Positions 9,091 through 18,479 are shown, numbered from the stretch's first letter. The stretch is DNA of 64,000 nucleotides from Actinomadura sp. NBRC 104425 (GCF_030269545.1 NZ_BSTN01000003.1:62001-126000); one strand, 5' to 3'. Notes: generated from the letters alone by a model not told the origin. Numbers and translations: made by a program.

Positions 9091-9431
9091 AAGTGGATCT
9101 TCTCCTGGATCTTGCGCTGCTGTTCGCGCAGCCGGGCGATCTGCTCCTCGACCCGGCGGTCGTGGGCCCGCAGCAGCGCGATCCGCTTCGGGGTGGTCTC
9201 GTCGCCGCCGCGCACCAGCTCGGCGTAGCGCTGCAGCTCGGCGATCGGCATGCCGGTGTCGCGCAGGCAGCGCAGCATGCCCAGCCAGGCCAGGTCGTCG
9301 TCGGTGAAGACCCGGCGCCCCGCCGCGTCGCGCGCGATCCCCGACAGCAATCCGATCTTCTCGTAGTAGCGCAGCGTGTCGATGCTGAAGCCGCTTCTGC
9401 TGGCGGTCTCAGCCGGGGAGTAGGACCTCAC
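9039..9431 (-). CDS. MerR-family regulator of the AdhR/NmlR type
   Basis: A 130-residue MerR regulator. The N-terminal winged helix reads YSPAETASRSGFSIDTLRYYEKIGLL and is followed by a coiled-coil dimerisation helix (RVEEQIARLREQQRKIQEKI). A single cysteine, C55 in LRCLRDTGM, sits where AdhR/NmlR thiol sensors of aldehydes have theirs. No C-terminal metal-binding cysteines are present. The start is GTG 9431, about 7 bases from the -10, so the mRNA is probably leaderless; a GTG-proximal longer frame to 9458 would run through the operator. The same operator precedes the aldo/keto reductase at 10905, so the regulator probably controls itself and that gene. Confidence 0.88.
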   Translation of the reverse strand: MRSYSPAETASRSGFSIDTLRYYEKIGLLSGIARDAAGRRVFTDDDLAWLGMLRCLRDTGMPIAELQRYAELVRGGDETTPKRIALLRAHDRRVEEQIARLREQQRKIQEKIHFYEDAAATAGPVADAAT

Positions 9432-9437
9432 CCGCCA

Positions 9438-9468
9438 CAGCGTGCCCCTGGAGCGCACTCCAGGTCAA
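9438..9468 (-). promoter_or_regulatory. MerR-type promoter and operator of the regulator gene
   Basis: Read on the minus strand, TTGACC (9468-9463) and ACGCTG (9443-9438) are separated by 19 bp, the long spacer typical of MerR-controlled promoters. Within it lies CTGGAGTGCGCTCCAG (9463-9448), with 6-bp inverted arms. The same 16 bases occur at 10871-10886. The GTG start is 7 bases downstream of the -10. Confidence 0.8.
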
Positions 9469-9606
9469 TCGTCCGCGCCTTCACCCGCGCGGCGGGCCCC
9501 GGCCTCAACGCCGTCCGGCCCCCACACGACCATCCAAAGTGATCTGGATCACAAACTCGCGAACCCTTCCATCACTCTAAGAAATCGTAAGGTAACGTTC
9601 AGCGAC

Positions 9607-10509
9607 ATGCCATCTAGACGCCATGACGCTCTCAACGAGCTCTTCCGCGAGAACCCGAGGCTGGTCGTGGACATCCTCGGCCACCTCAAGGACCTCGACC
9701 TGCCTCCCGACCTCCCGGTCCAGGAGGCGAAGAACACCTACAACGACCGGCCCTCGATCGACTTCACCGCCGACAACGTGTTCACCGTCGGCCCGCCGCA
9801 GGACCCGGTCCACGGCATCATCGTGGAGATCCAGCAGACGAAGTCCCAGTCGAAGCGCAGGCAGCTGCCGCGCTACGCCGCCGCGCAGTGGCTGAGTCAG
9901 CGGCACGGCGGTGTCGACGTCATCGTCGTCTGCCCCAATGCCGACACCGCCGCCTTCTACGCCGAGCCCATCCGCACCGAGCTGCCGGGGTACACCCTGC
10001 AACCCGTGGTCGTGGGCCCCGAGCAGATACCGATGATCACCGACCCGACCGAGGCCGCCGCCCGGCTCGGAATGGCCGTCCTGTCAGTCTCGGCCCACGG
10101 CGAGAAGCACCGCAAGGTCGTCGAGGCCCTCATGGCCGCCCTTGACGGTGACACTCCGCAATACTATGAACACGCATACAACATAGCCGGTCCGGCGGCA
10201 CGAAAGATCATGGAGGAGATCATGCAGTCCACCAAGTGGCCCGTCTACACCCCCCTCGCCCGCGAACACTACGGCAAAGGCCGCGAGGAGGGCCGCGCAG
10301 AAGGCCTCGAGGAGGGCCGCGCAGAAGGCCGCAAGGAGGGCCGTACGGAGGAGGCGGCCAACGCGACCCTCATGATCCTCTCCTCACGAGGTGTCAACAT
10401 CCCCGACGACGCACGCGAACGCATCACCAACTGCACCGACCTCGACCAACTCCACGCCTGGCTCACACGCGCCGCCAACGCCGACACCATCGACGACGTG
10501 TTCGCCTAG
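9607..10509 (+). CDS. Rpn/PD-(D/E)XK-like putative nuclease
   Basis: A 300-residue protein, not confidently assigned. The N-terminal 200 residues resemble Rpn-type or PD-(D/E)XK putative nucleases: an acidic residue in FTADNVF, a strand ending VEIQQ in place of E-x-K/Q, then KRRQLPRYAAAQWL. After about residue 210 comes WPVYTPLAREHYGKG, followed by a charged EEGRAEGLEEGRAEGRKEG coiled coil made of near-repeats, and a short helical end (ARERITNCTDLDQLHAWL). The ATG at 9607 gives the natural N-terminus (MPSRRHDALNELFRENPRL). It splits the regulator from its likely target gene, which suggests insertion. Catalytic activity is inference. Confidence 0.65.
   Translation: MPSRRHDALNELFRENPRLVVDILGHLKDLDLPPDLPVQEAKNTYNDRPSIDFTADNVFTVGPPQDPVHGIIVEIQQTKSQSKRRQLPRYAAAQWLSQRHGGVDVIVVCPNADTAAFYAEPIRTELPGYTLQPVVVGPEQIPMITDPTEAAARLGMAVLSVSAHGEKHRKVVEALMAALDGDTPQYYEHAYNIAGPAARKIMEEIMQSTKWPVYTPLAREHYGKGREEGRAEGLEEGRAEGRKEGRTEEAANATLMILSSRGVNIPDDARERITNCTDLDQLHAWLTRAANADTIDDVFA
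10234..10281 (+). repeat. 48-bp direct repeat, copy 1
   Basis: Identical over 48 bases to 10572-10619. Encodes the KWPVYTPLAREHYGKG segment of the Rpn-like protein. Similarity continues more loosely through the 3' end of the gene, so the pair marks a partial gene duplication. Confidence 0.9.
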
Positions 10510-10559
10510 GCACCAGCAAACAGCACACCGGACACCGGTTCGAGGACCACGGAAACCCC

Positions 10560-10844
10560 ATGCACCCCCGAAAGTGGCCCGTCTACACCCCCCTCGCCCG
10601 CGAACACTACGGCAAAGGCTACGCAGAAGGCCTCGAGGAGGGCCTCGAGAAAGGCCGCAGGGAGGGCCGCGAGGAGACAGCCAAGCTGATGGTCAACGTG
10701 GTCCTCGAAGTGCTGTCCACGCACGGCGTCACCGTTACCGAGGACGCACGCGAACGCATCACCACGTGCACCGACATCGAGCGGCTGGCGACATGGGCCG
10801 CACGCGCCGACACCGTCCGCACCATCGACGACCTATTCGCCTGA
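10560..10844 (+). CDS. Truncated tandem duplicate of the Rpn-like protein C-terminus
   Basis: A 94-residue product beginning MHPRKWPVYTPLAREHYGKG, which matches the last third of the preceding protein. It keeps the KWPVYTPLAREHYGKG block, a shortened EGLEEGLEKGRREG coiled coil and the same end pattern (DARERITTCTDIERL and then TIDD-F/L-FA). The nuclease-like domain is missing. It starts about 50 bases after the stop of the parent gene. It may be a relic of an unequal duplication or a stand-alone regulatory domain; no ribosome binding site is obvious. Confidence 0.55.
   Translation: MHPRKWPVYTPLAREHYGKGYAEGLEEGLEKGRREGREETAKLMVNVVLEVLSTHGVTVTEDARERITTCTDIERLATWAARADTVRTIDDLFA
10572..10619 (+). 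repeat. 48-bp direct repeat, copy 2
   Basis: Exact copy of 10234-10281, at the start of the truncated duplicate. Confidence 0.9.
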
Positions 10845-10865
10845 GCGAGGCCCGCCGGTGCGGGG

Positions 10866-10896
10866 TTGACCTGGAGTGCGCTCCAGCAAGCAGGAT
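10866..10896 (+). promoter_or_regulatory. MerR-type promoter and operator of the aldo/keto reductase
   Basis: TTGACC (10866-10871) and CAGGAT (10891-10896) are 19 bp apart, with CTGGAGTGCGCTCCAG at 10871-10886 between them. The operator and the -35 are identical to those before the MerR-type gene at 9431. The ATG of the reductase is 8 bases after the -10, implying a leaderless transcript. Confidence 0.85.
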
Positions 10897-10904
10897 CTGG
10901 CGGC

Positions 10905-11822
10905 ATGGAGTTCGCACTTGGCGCCATGTGGTTCGGCACCAGGGTGGACGAGGAGACCTCGTTCGCCATTCTCGACCGCTTCGTCGAGGCGGGCGGGACG
11001 ATGATCGATACCGCAGACAACTACGCGTTCTGGCTGGACGGCGGCCGCGGGGGTGAGAGCGAGACCGTCATCGGGCGGTGGCTGGCCAGCCGCAAGGTGC
11101 GCGACCAGGTCTTCATCGGCACCAAGGTCGGGGCGCAGCCCAAGACTCCCGGGACGGGGCTGGAGAACGCCGAGGGCCTGTCGGAGAAGGCGATCCGCAG
11201 CGCCGCCGAGGGCAGCCTGCGGCGGCTCGGCACCGACCACATCGACCTGTACTGGGCGCACATCGAAGACCGGTCGGTGCCCCTGGAGGAGACGATGGGC
11301 GCCTTCCGCGACCTGGTGCGGGAGGGCGCCGTCGGCCGGGTCGGGGTGAGCAACCACGCGGTGTGGCGGGTGGAGCGGGCCAGGGCGCTCGGCGAGCCCC
11401 GGTACGACGACCTGCAGTACCGCTACTCCTACCTGCTGCCTCAGCCGGGGGTGAAGCTGCCCGATAACGGCCACCACCACGCCGACGAGGAGCTGCTCGA
11501 CTACGTGCGGGCGGAGGGCCTGCGACTGTGGGTGTACAACGCGCTGCTGTCGGGTTCCTACACGCGCCCCGACAAGCCGCTGCACCGGGCGTACGAGCAC
11601 CCGTCCAACAAGCGGCGGCTGGCGGCGCTGAAGTCGGTGGCCGACGAGCTGGGCGCCACCCCCAACCAGGTGGTGCTGGCCTGGCTGATGGGCGGCGACC
11701 CGCCGATGATCCCCATCGTGGGCGTGAGCGCGATGGAGCATCTGGAGGAGGCGCTCGGCGCCGCCGACCTGGCGTTGGACGCCGAGCTGAGGGAACGACT
11801 GGACACGGCCGCATCGGCCTGA
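10905..11822 (+). CDS. Aldo/keto reductase
   Basis: An NADPH-dependent (beta/alpha)8 oxidoreductase of 305 residues. Visible family features are the catalytic Asp/Tyr region MIDTADNYAFW, the lysine in FIGTKVG, the histidine in DLYWAHIED, VGRVGVSNH, and the C-terminal cofactor segment PMIPIVGVSAMEHLEEAL. Its promoter carries the MerR operator, so it is probably induced by electrophiles such as aldehydes, which it could reduce. It likely continues into the luciferase-like gene 64 bases downstream. The substrate is not predictable. Confidence 0.93.
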   Translation: MEFALGAMWFGTRVDEETSFAILDRFVEAGGTMIDTADNYAFWLDGGRGGESETVIGRWLASRKVRDQVFIGTKVGAQPKTPGTGLENAEGLSEKAIRSAAEGSLRRLGTDHIDLYWAHIEDRSVPLEETMGAFRDLVREGAVGRVGVSNHAVWRVERARALGEPRYDDLQYRYSYLLPQPGVKLPDNGHHHADEELLDYVRAEGLRLWVYNALLSGSYTRPDKPLHRAYEHPSNKRRLAALKSVADELGATPNQVVLAWLMGGDPPMIPIVGVSAMEHLEEALGAADLALDAELRERLDTAASA

Positions 11823-11886
11823 TCCGGAACGCGCTGCGGCGCGCGAAACACCACTATCCCGCCGTAATCGAGGAAAAGGACTGTTC

Positions 11887-12765
11887 ATGCGCATCGGACT
11901 GCAGGTGCCCAGCTTCACCTTCTCCGGCGGCCCCGAGCGGATCGCCGCCGAATACGGGCGGATGGCCCGCGAGGCCGACCAGGCGGGGCTGCACTCCCTC
12001 TGGGTGATGGACCACTTCTTCCAGATCGCGGTGGTCGGCCCCGCGGAGGAGCCCATGCTGGAGGGCTACACGGCGCTGGCGTACGCGGCGGCGCTCACCG
12101 AGAAGATCACGCTGGGCACCCTGGTCACCGGTGTCACCTACCGGCACCCGGGCATCCTGGTGAAGACGGTGACGACGCTGGACGTGCTGTCGGGCGGCCG
12201 GGCCTGGCTGGGCATCGGCGCCGCCTGGAACGACGAGGAGTCGCGCGGCCTCGGCATCCCGTTCCCGCCGACCGCCGAGCGGTTCGAGCGGCTGGAGGAG
12301 ACGCTGCGGATCGCCCACCAGATGTGGAAGGGCGACGAGAGCGCCTTCGAGGGCGTGCACTACCGGTTGGAGCGGCCGCTGAACTCGCCGCAGCCGGTCC
12401 GGCGCCCGCACCCGCCGATCCTCATCGGCGGCTCCGGGGAGAAGAAGACGCTGCGGCTCGTCGCCAAGTACGCCGACGCCTGCAACATCTTCGACACCGA
12501 GGAGCTGCCGCGAAAGCTCGACGTGCTGCGCGAGCACTGCGAGCGGGAGGGCCGCGACTACGCCGAAATCGAGAAGACGTCGCTGGTGGTGACCGACAGC
12601 CGGCCCGGCGAGCTCTCGGTCGACCAGGTCGTGGACACGGTGGGCCGACTGGCCGAGTCGGGCGTGGACCACGTGATCTACTCGCAGGCCACCGGGCACG
12701 ACCTGGCCGGGGTGCTGGGCGAGGCGCTGGCCCAGACCGAGAAGATCACCCCCGCCGGGCGCTGA
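11887..12765 (+). CDS. LLM-class F420-dependent oxidoreductase
   Basis: A 292-residue luciferase-like TIM-barrel protein. It shows MRIGLQVPSFTFSGG, LWVMDHFFQI, TLVTGVTYRHPGILVKTVTTLDVLSGGRAWLGIGAAWNDEE (the typical LLM core) and PPILIGGSGEKKTLRLVAKYAD. In actinomycetes such proteins usually use coenzyme F420. A strong ribosome binding site (AGGAAAAGGA) precedes the ATG. It probably belongs to the same transcription unit as the aldo/keto reductase. Substrate unknown. Confidence 0.9.
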   Translation: MRIGLQVPSFTFSGGPERIAAEYGRMAREADQAGLHSLWVMDHFFQIAVVGPAEEPMLEGYTALAYAAALTEKITLGTLVTGVTYRHPGILVKTVTTLDVLSGGRAWLGIGAAWNDEESRGLGIPFPPTAERFERLEETLRIAHQMWKGDESAFEGVHYRLERPLNSPQPVRRPHPPILIGGSGEKKTLRLVAKYADACNIFDTEELPRKLDVLREHCEREGRDYAEIEKTSLVVTDSRPGELSVDQVVDTVGRLAESGVDHVIYSQATGHDLAGVLGEALAQTEKITPAGR

Positions 12766-12772
12766 ACGCGGC

Positions 12773-12804
12773 GGGCCGCCGGGAGGCGGGCCTCCCGGCG
12801 GCCC
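12773..12804. terminator. Bidirectional terminator
   Basis: Perfect 14-bp stem, GGGCCGCCGGGAGG (12773-12786) with its complement at 12791-12804 and a 4-base loop, between two convergent genes. Confidence 0.85.
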
Positions 12805-12811
12805 GGCCGTG

Positions 12812-13276
12812 CTATGCCCGGGACGCGGGGACGGGGCGGGCCGGGGGACGCACCCGCGTCGGCACGCAGACCCGGTTCCACAGGTTGATCATCGCGACCA
12901 GGGCGACCAGGGTGCCCTGGTCACGCTCCGAGAAGTGGCCGGTCATCTCGTCCCAGACCGCGTCGGGCACGCCGTCGGCGCCGAGCCGGGTGGCCGCCTC
13001 GGTGTAGGCGAGGGCGGCGCGCTCGGCCTCGGTGTACAGCAGCGACTCCCGCCACGCCGGCAGCTGGTGCAGCCGGTCCGGGGTCTCGCCGTCGGCCAGG
13101 GCCTCGTGCACGTGCATGTCGATGCAGTACAGGCAGCCGTTCATCTGGGAGGCGCGGAGCTTCACCAGGTGCCACACCAGCGGGTCCAGCCCCGACTCGT
13201 TCAGCACCTTCTCGGCGGCCAGGAACGCCCGGTAGGCGTCCGGGGCGACGTCGCGCAGGTTCATCCGCTGCTTCAT
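12812..13276 (-). CDS. AhpD-like/carboxymuconolactone decarboxylase family protein
   Basis: A 154-residue helical protein with the alkylhydroperoxidase signature: the proximal region VKLRASQMNGCLYCIDMHVHEA contains the redox pair C-x-x-C and the downstream histidine. Members reduce peroxides or act as thiol-dependent antioxidants. It is the type of gene (carboxymuconolactone decarboxylase) known to be partnered with ECF41 sigma factors. An exact ECF41 promoter (13313-13339) lies just upstream and an ECF41 sigma gene is 2.5 kb away. ATG 13276 has GAAGGGAA upstream; ATG 13264 is an alternative. Confidence 0.92.
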   Translation of the reverse strand: MKQRMNLRDVAPDAYRAFLAAEKVLNESGLDPLVWHLVKLRASQMNGCLYCIDMHVHEALADGETPDRLHQLPAWRESLLYTEAERAALAYTEAATRLGADGVPDAVWDEMTGHFSERDQGTLVALVAMINLWNRVCVPTRVRPPARPVPASRA

Positions 13277-13312
13277 CGTCTTCCCTTCGCTCGGTCAAGC
13301 GGTCGCCAGGGA

Positions 13313-13339
13313 GACGACGCGGTCCGGTTCCGTGTGACA
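13313..13339 (-). promoter_or_regulatory. ECF41-type promoter of the AhpD-like gene
   Basis: On the minus strand TGTCACA (13339-13333) is followed after exactly 16 bases by CGTC (13316-13313). This matches the published ECF41 consensus as I know it: TGTCACA at -35 and CGTC at -10. The AhpD-like ATG lies 36 bases past the CGTC. A second, overlapping CGTC has a 13-base spacer and is less likely to be the used one. Confidence 0.8.
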
Positions 13340-13351
13340 GCGGATGCCCGC

Positions 13352-14035
13352 TCAGCCGTCGAGCAGGGCCCGCATCCGGTTGATCTCGGCCTGCTGGGTG
13401 GACTGGACGTCCCGCGCGATCTGCTGGGCGGTGACGTCGGTGCCCTTGTCCAGCACGTCCTTGACCATGGTCAGCGCGCCCTGGTGATGGTTGATCATCA
13501 GGTTGAGGAACAGCCGGTCGAAGTGCTTGCCGCGGGCCTTGCGCAGCTGCTCCATCTGCTGCGGGGTCGCCATGCCGGGCATGTTCGCGTGGGCGGACGC
13601 CGAGGGCGAGGCGCCGCCGTGCGCGCCGTGCCCGGTGTGGCCGCCCTGCCCCTGGGAGGTGCCCCTGCCGTGCTGCCGCAGCCAGTTCTGCATGGCCGCG
13701 ATCTCCACGTTCTGCGTCGCGTCGATGCGCTCGGCCATCGCCTTGACCTGCGGATCGGACGCCTGCCCGGGGGCCAGCGAGGCCATCTCGACGGCCTGCT
13801 GGTGGTGCGGGATCATCATCTCGATGAAGCGGAACTCCGCGGCCGTGGGCGGCGCGGGGCTGGACGGCCCGGCCACCGCGGTCTTGTTGGGCTCCCCCGG
13901 CCGTCCCGGCATGAGCACGGTGCCCTTGGGCGTCGCCGCGCCGTCCCCGTCGCCGCTGCATCCGCCCAAGGCGCCCGCGACGGCGGCCGCCGCCGCGGCC
14001 AGCAGCGCCATCCGGTACCGCGTCCGGTAGTGCAT
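13352..14035 (-). CDS. DUF305 lipoprotein
   Basis: A 227-residue protein with a lipoprotein signal (hydrophobic Ala stretch ending LGGC). Two DUF305 repeats each contain an HH pair: MMIPHHQQAVEMA near the middle and LMINHHQGALTMV later, separated by a Gly/His/Ser-rich linker. The repeats are helical bundles thought to bind metal, often copper; function is not established. The start chosen is ATG 14035, preceded by GGGGAGA; an upstream frame to 14149 would place the signal peptide internally. It is divergent from the LVIVD protein gene. Confidence 0.9.
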   Translation of the reverse strand: MHYRTRYRMALLAAAAAAVAGALGGCSGDGDGAATPKGTVLMPGRPGEPNKTAVAGPSSPAPPTAAEFRFIEMMIPHHQQAVEMASLAPGQASDPQVKAMAERIDATQNVEIAAMQNWLRQHGRGTSQGQGGHTGHGAHGGASPSASAHANMPGMATPQQMEQLRKARGKHFDRLFLNLMINHHQGALTMVKDVLDKGTDVTAQQIARDVQSTQQAEINRMRALLDG

Positions 14036-14222
14036 CCGTCTCCCCACTCCGCCCTGCGCTCGAACACCCCGGACGGTAGCCGCAGCGGACGCGACGAAAA
14101 AAGAGCCTTTGATCTCAGAAAGCTCACAGATCCATACAGACCTATTCAAACGGCGCGATTCACTCCATACTCCGGATGATCAATCTACCGTCGGGGGCCT
14201 TTGCACACACGAAGGAGTGAGG

Positions 14223-15644
<1,422 letters not shown>

Positions 15645-15674
15645 CCGGCCGACGGCCGCAGCGGAGTCGTCTCG

Positions 15675-15702
15675 AAGGCCCCCGGCGCCCGCCGGGGGCC
15701 TT
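15675..15702. terminator. Bidirectional terminator
   Basis: Perfect 12-bp stem, AAGGCCCCCGGC (15675-15686) and its complement (15691-15702) with a 4-base loop, followed on the plus strand by TTT; lies between convergent genes. Confidence 0.9.
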
Positions 15703-15752
15703 TCCCTGTTCCGGCGAGCGGAGGCCCGGACCGGGCGTTCCGGCCGGGCGGT

Positions 15753-16667
15753 TCAGGCGACGTGGCGCAGACCGGCGAGCTTGTCGGGGTTGAGCACGCG
15801 GCGGACCGCGGTGACGCGGCCGTCCACCACCTCGACGGTGTCGGCGCCGACCAGCCGCCCGCCGCGGTACATCAGCAGGCCCGGCTCGCCGTTGATCTCG
15901 GCGGGCACCAGGCGGTAGGCGTACTTGGCGGCCACCCGCAGCAGCACGGCCGCCACCCGGCCGGCCCCGGCGACGACCTTGCGGGCGGCGAACACCCGGC
16001 CGCCGCCGTCGGTGGTGTAGGTGGCGTCCGGGTCCAGCAGCGCCAGCAGCCTCGCGCCGTCGCCGTCCTGCGACGCGGCGCGGAAGGCGGCCACCACCCG
16101 CTCGTGCTCGGCCCGGGAGGCCCGCCGCCCCGCCGCGGGCGACGCCCCAGCGGCGGCGATCTTGCGTCCGGCCCGCGAGGCGAGCTGGCGGCACGCCGCG
16201 GGCGACCGGCCCAGCACCTCGGCGATCTGCGCGTACGGCACGTCGAACGCCCGGTGCAGCACGAACGCGACCCGCTCGGGCGGCGACAGCCGCTCCAGCA
16301 CCAGCAGCATGGCGACGCCGACGGTGTCGTCGACCAGCACCGGCTCGGCCGCGTCCGGGCCGGTCAGCAGCGGCTCGGGCAGCCACGGCCCGACATAGCT
16401 CTCGCGCCGGGCGCGGGCGGAGGTCAGCACGTCGTAGGCGCGGCGGGCGGCCACGGTGACCAGCCAGGCGCGCAGGTCGCGGACCTCGGCGAGGGACCCG
16501 GTGGCGGCCGCGCGCAGCCACACGTCCTGGGTGACGTCCTCGGCGTCGGCCACGCTGCCGGTGATGCGGTACGCCACGCCGAACACGGCCGGGCGGTGCT
16601 CGGGCCACTCGGCGTCCAGTCGCACCCGCGCGGCCTCGTCCGGCGCCGGGGGCCGCGGCGGCGTCAT
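15753..16667 (-). CDS. sigJ: ECF41-family RNA polymerase sigma factor (SigJ type)
   Basis: A 304-residue extracytoplasmic-function sigma factor. Region 2 includes RITGSVADAEDVTQDVWLRA and region 4 contains LSPPERVAFVLHRAFDVPYAQIAEVLGRSPAACRQLASRA. The C-terminal extension is a SnoaL-like domain. All three ECF41 hallmarks are visible: WLPEP in the linker, DGGGR in the extension and NPDKL near the end. In this family the extension, not an anti-sigma factor, controls activity. The start ATG overlaps the stop of the GtrA-like gene by four bases (ATGA), so the two are translationally coupled. Confidence 0.93.
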   Translation of the reverse strand: MTPPRPPAPDEAARVRLDAEWPEHRPAVFGVAYRITGSVADAEDVTQDVWLRAAATGSLAEVRDLRAWLVTVAARRAYDVLTSARARRESYVGPWLPEPLLTGPDAAEPVLVDDTVGVAMLLVLERLSPPERVAFVLHRAFDVPYAQIAEVLGRSPAACRQLASRAGRKIAAAGASPAAGRRASRAEHERVVAAFRAASQDGDGARLLALLDPDATYTTDGGGRVFAARKVVAGAGRVAAVLLRVAAKYAYRLVPAEINGEPGLLMYRGGRLVGADTVEVVDGRVTAVRRVLNPDKLAGLRHVA

Positions 16668-17152
16668 GCGGTGGCCGGGGTGAAGACCCACTTGCGGTAC
16701 GACCAGTAGCGGAACGCCGAGGCCAGCCCCAGCCCCACCAGCAGGCCGGCGTTGTAGGCGACGCCGCCGTGCAGGCCGAGGGTGTAGTAGGTGAAGCCGG
16801 TGCAGGCCACCTGGATCAGCAGCCCGACGCCGTTGAGCCCGAAGAAGATCGCCACCTCGCGGCCGGAGCCGGTGCTGTCGCGGTGGCGGAACGTCCAGAA
16901 CCGGTTGGCCAGGTAGGACACCAGCGTGGACAGCGCGGTGGGCAGCACCACGCTGAAGATCGGGCCGCCGCCGTGCAGGTGCCGCAGCAGGTTGGCCCCG
17001 CCGATCATGATCACCGTGCCGATGAACCCGACGAAACCGAAGGTCAGCAGTTCGCGTACGAAACGGTACAGGCGCGGGCTCCTCACCATCCCGTGCGGGC
17101 CGCGGTCCGCCGGCGCGGCTTGGCCCGGCCGCGACCGCTGCATGGTACTCAT
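16664..17152 (-). CDS. GtrA-like membrane protein
   Basis: A 162-residue protein with four predicted membrane segments (FGFVGFIGTVIMIGGANLL, VVLPTALSTLVSYLANRFW, FFGLNGVGLLIQVACTGF, AGLLVGLGLASAFRYW) and the GtrA family end RYWSYRKWVF. Members are implicated in lipid-linked sugar flipping for cell-envelope glycosylation. It is co-transcribed and coupled with the ECF41 sigma gene. TAAGGT at 17166-17161 on the minus strand, 8 bases before the ATG, suggests a leaderless start; an internal ATG at MVRSPRLYRF is the alternative. Confidence 0.87.
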   Translation of the reverse strand: MSTMQRSRPGQAAPADRGPHGMVRSPRLYRFVRELLTFGFVGFIGTVIMIGGANLLRHLHGGGPIFSVVLPTALSTLVSYLANRFWTFRHRDSTGSGREVAIFFGLNGVGLLIQVACTGFTYYTLGLHGGVAYNAGLLVGLGLASAFRYWSYRKWVFTPATA

Positions 17153-17210
17153 TCGCCCAAACCTTACCGGAGGACGGACCCGCCTCCGACCTCGGCCCTC
17201 GGCGGAACGA

Positions 17211-18416
17211 TCAGCGTGCGGCCGTGGCGGTGGCGCGGGCCGACGGCAGGATCGCCGCGACGAGCGCGACCGGAACGCACAGGGCGCCGGCCAGCCCGAC
17301 CTCCTGCGCCACGAACCCGATGACCGGCGGCCCGCCCAGCAGCCCCAGGTAGCCGACGGCGGTGACGCGGGAGATGCCGCGGGCGGCGGGCACGCCCGGC
17401 AGGTTGCCGGCGGCGCTGAAGGTGACCGGCGCCACCGGCGCGATGCCGATCCCGAACAGCGTGAACCCGATGATCGCGGCGGCCGGGTGCCCGACCGCCA
17501 GTCCCAGGCCCAGCCCGAGCGCCGAGATCAGGGCTCCGGCGCGCAGCACCCGCACCGGGCCGTACCGCGCCACGACCCGGTCGCCCGCCAGCCGCCCCGC
17601 CGTCATCGCGACCGCGAAACCGGCGTAGGCCAGGCCCGCGACGCCCGCTCCGGCGTCGAGGGTCTCGCGCAGGTAGACGGCGCTCCAGTCGGCCACCGCG
17701 CCCTCGCCGACGAACGAGCACAGACCGATGAACCCCAGCAGGGCCAGCATGCGCCGCGCGCCGCGCGCCGCGTCCGCCCCGGCCTTGCGCGGGGACGCCC
17801 CGGGGGGCGCGTCCTCCCCGGCGGTGTCGGGCGGCTCGTCGGCGGAACGGTCCAACAATCCCTGGCAGCCCGCCAGCACCAGCGCCGCCAGGACGGCCGC
17901 CGCGACCGACAGGTGCACCTGCACAGGCACGTCCAGATGCGCCAGCCCGGAGCCGACCAGCGCCGCCGCAAGAGTGCCGATGCTGTACGCGCCGTGCAGC
18001 CCGGACATGATCGGCCGGTCCAGACGCCGTTCGACCGCCACGCCCTGGGCGTTCATCGCCACGTCCATCAGGCCCAGCGAGCCGCCGAACAGCAGCAGCG
18101 CGGCGATCAGCACGCCCAGGTTCCCGGCCAGCCCCATCGGCACCAGGGCGAGCGCGGCCGCCGCCCCGGCCGCCATGGTCGTGGCGCGGCTGCCCCAGCG
18201 GGCCACGATGGCGCCGGCGAAGCGCACCGCCAGGACCACCCCGGCGGGGGCGCCGAGCAGCGCCACGCCGAGACCGCCCTCGCTCAGCCCGAGATGCTCC
18301 TTGACCTGCGGGATGCGCGCCACCCAGGCCGAGCCGATCAGTCCGTGCGCGACGAACGCGACGGTCACCGCCAGCCGGGCCCGGCCGAGCGTCCCGGCCG
18401 CCGTCTGAGTCACCAC
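17211..18416 (-). CDS. MFS transporter (YbjJ-like)
   Basis: A 401-residue major facilitator protein with 12 predicted membrane segments in two halves, split by a charged loop (DRSADEPPDTAGED... to GARRMLALL). It has the conserved motif between TM2 and TM3 (GAIVARWGSRAT) and GLHGAYSIG after TM4-5. Substrate unknown. TACAGT (18429-18424, minus strand) lies 7 bases before the GTG GTG start, indicating a leaderless mRNA. Confidence 0.9.
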   Translation of the reverse strand: MVTQTAAGTLGRARLAVTVAFVAHGLIGSAWVARIPQVKEHLGLSEGGLGVALLGAPAGVVLAVRFAGAIVARWGSRATTMAAGAAAALALVPMGLAGNLGVLIAALLLFGGSLGLMDVAMNAQGVAVERRLDRPIMSGLHGAYSIGTLAAALVGSGLAHLDVPVQVHLSVAAAVLAALVLAGCQGLLDRSADEPPDTAGEDAPPGASPRKAGADAARGARRMLALLGFIGLCSFVGEGAVADWSAVYLRETLDAGAGVAGLAYAGFAVAMTAGRLAGDRVVARYGPVRVLRAGALISALGLGLGLAVGHPAAAIIGFTLFGIGIAPVAPVTFSAAGNLPGVPAARGISRVTAVGYLGLLGGPPVIGFVAQEVGLAGALCVPVALVAAILPSARATATAAR

Positions 18417-18479
18417 CAGGCCGACTGTACGCGACTCACCACAAATGGACGATCTTGCCTAAGGGTGAGATCTCCGGCG

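Noticed and set aside
10266..10340. Repeat-rich DNA encoding EEGRAEG units taken as a CRISPR or satellite array
   Set aside because: The units are short, in frame and form a coiled coil within one protein; there are no spacers.
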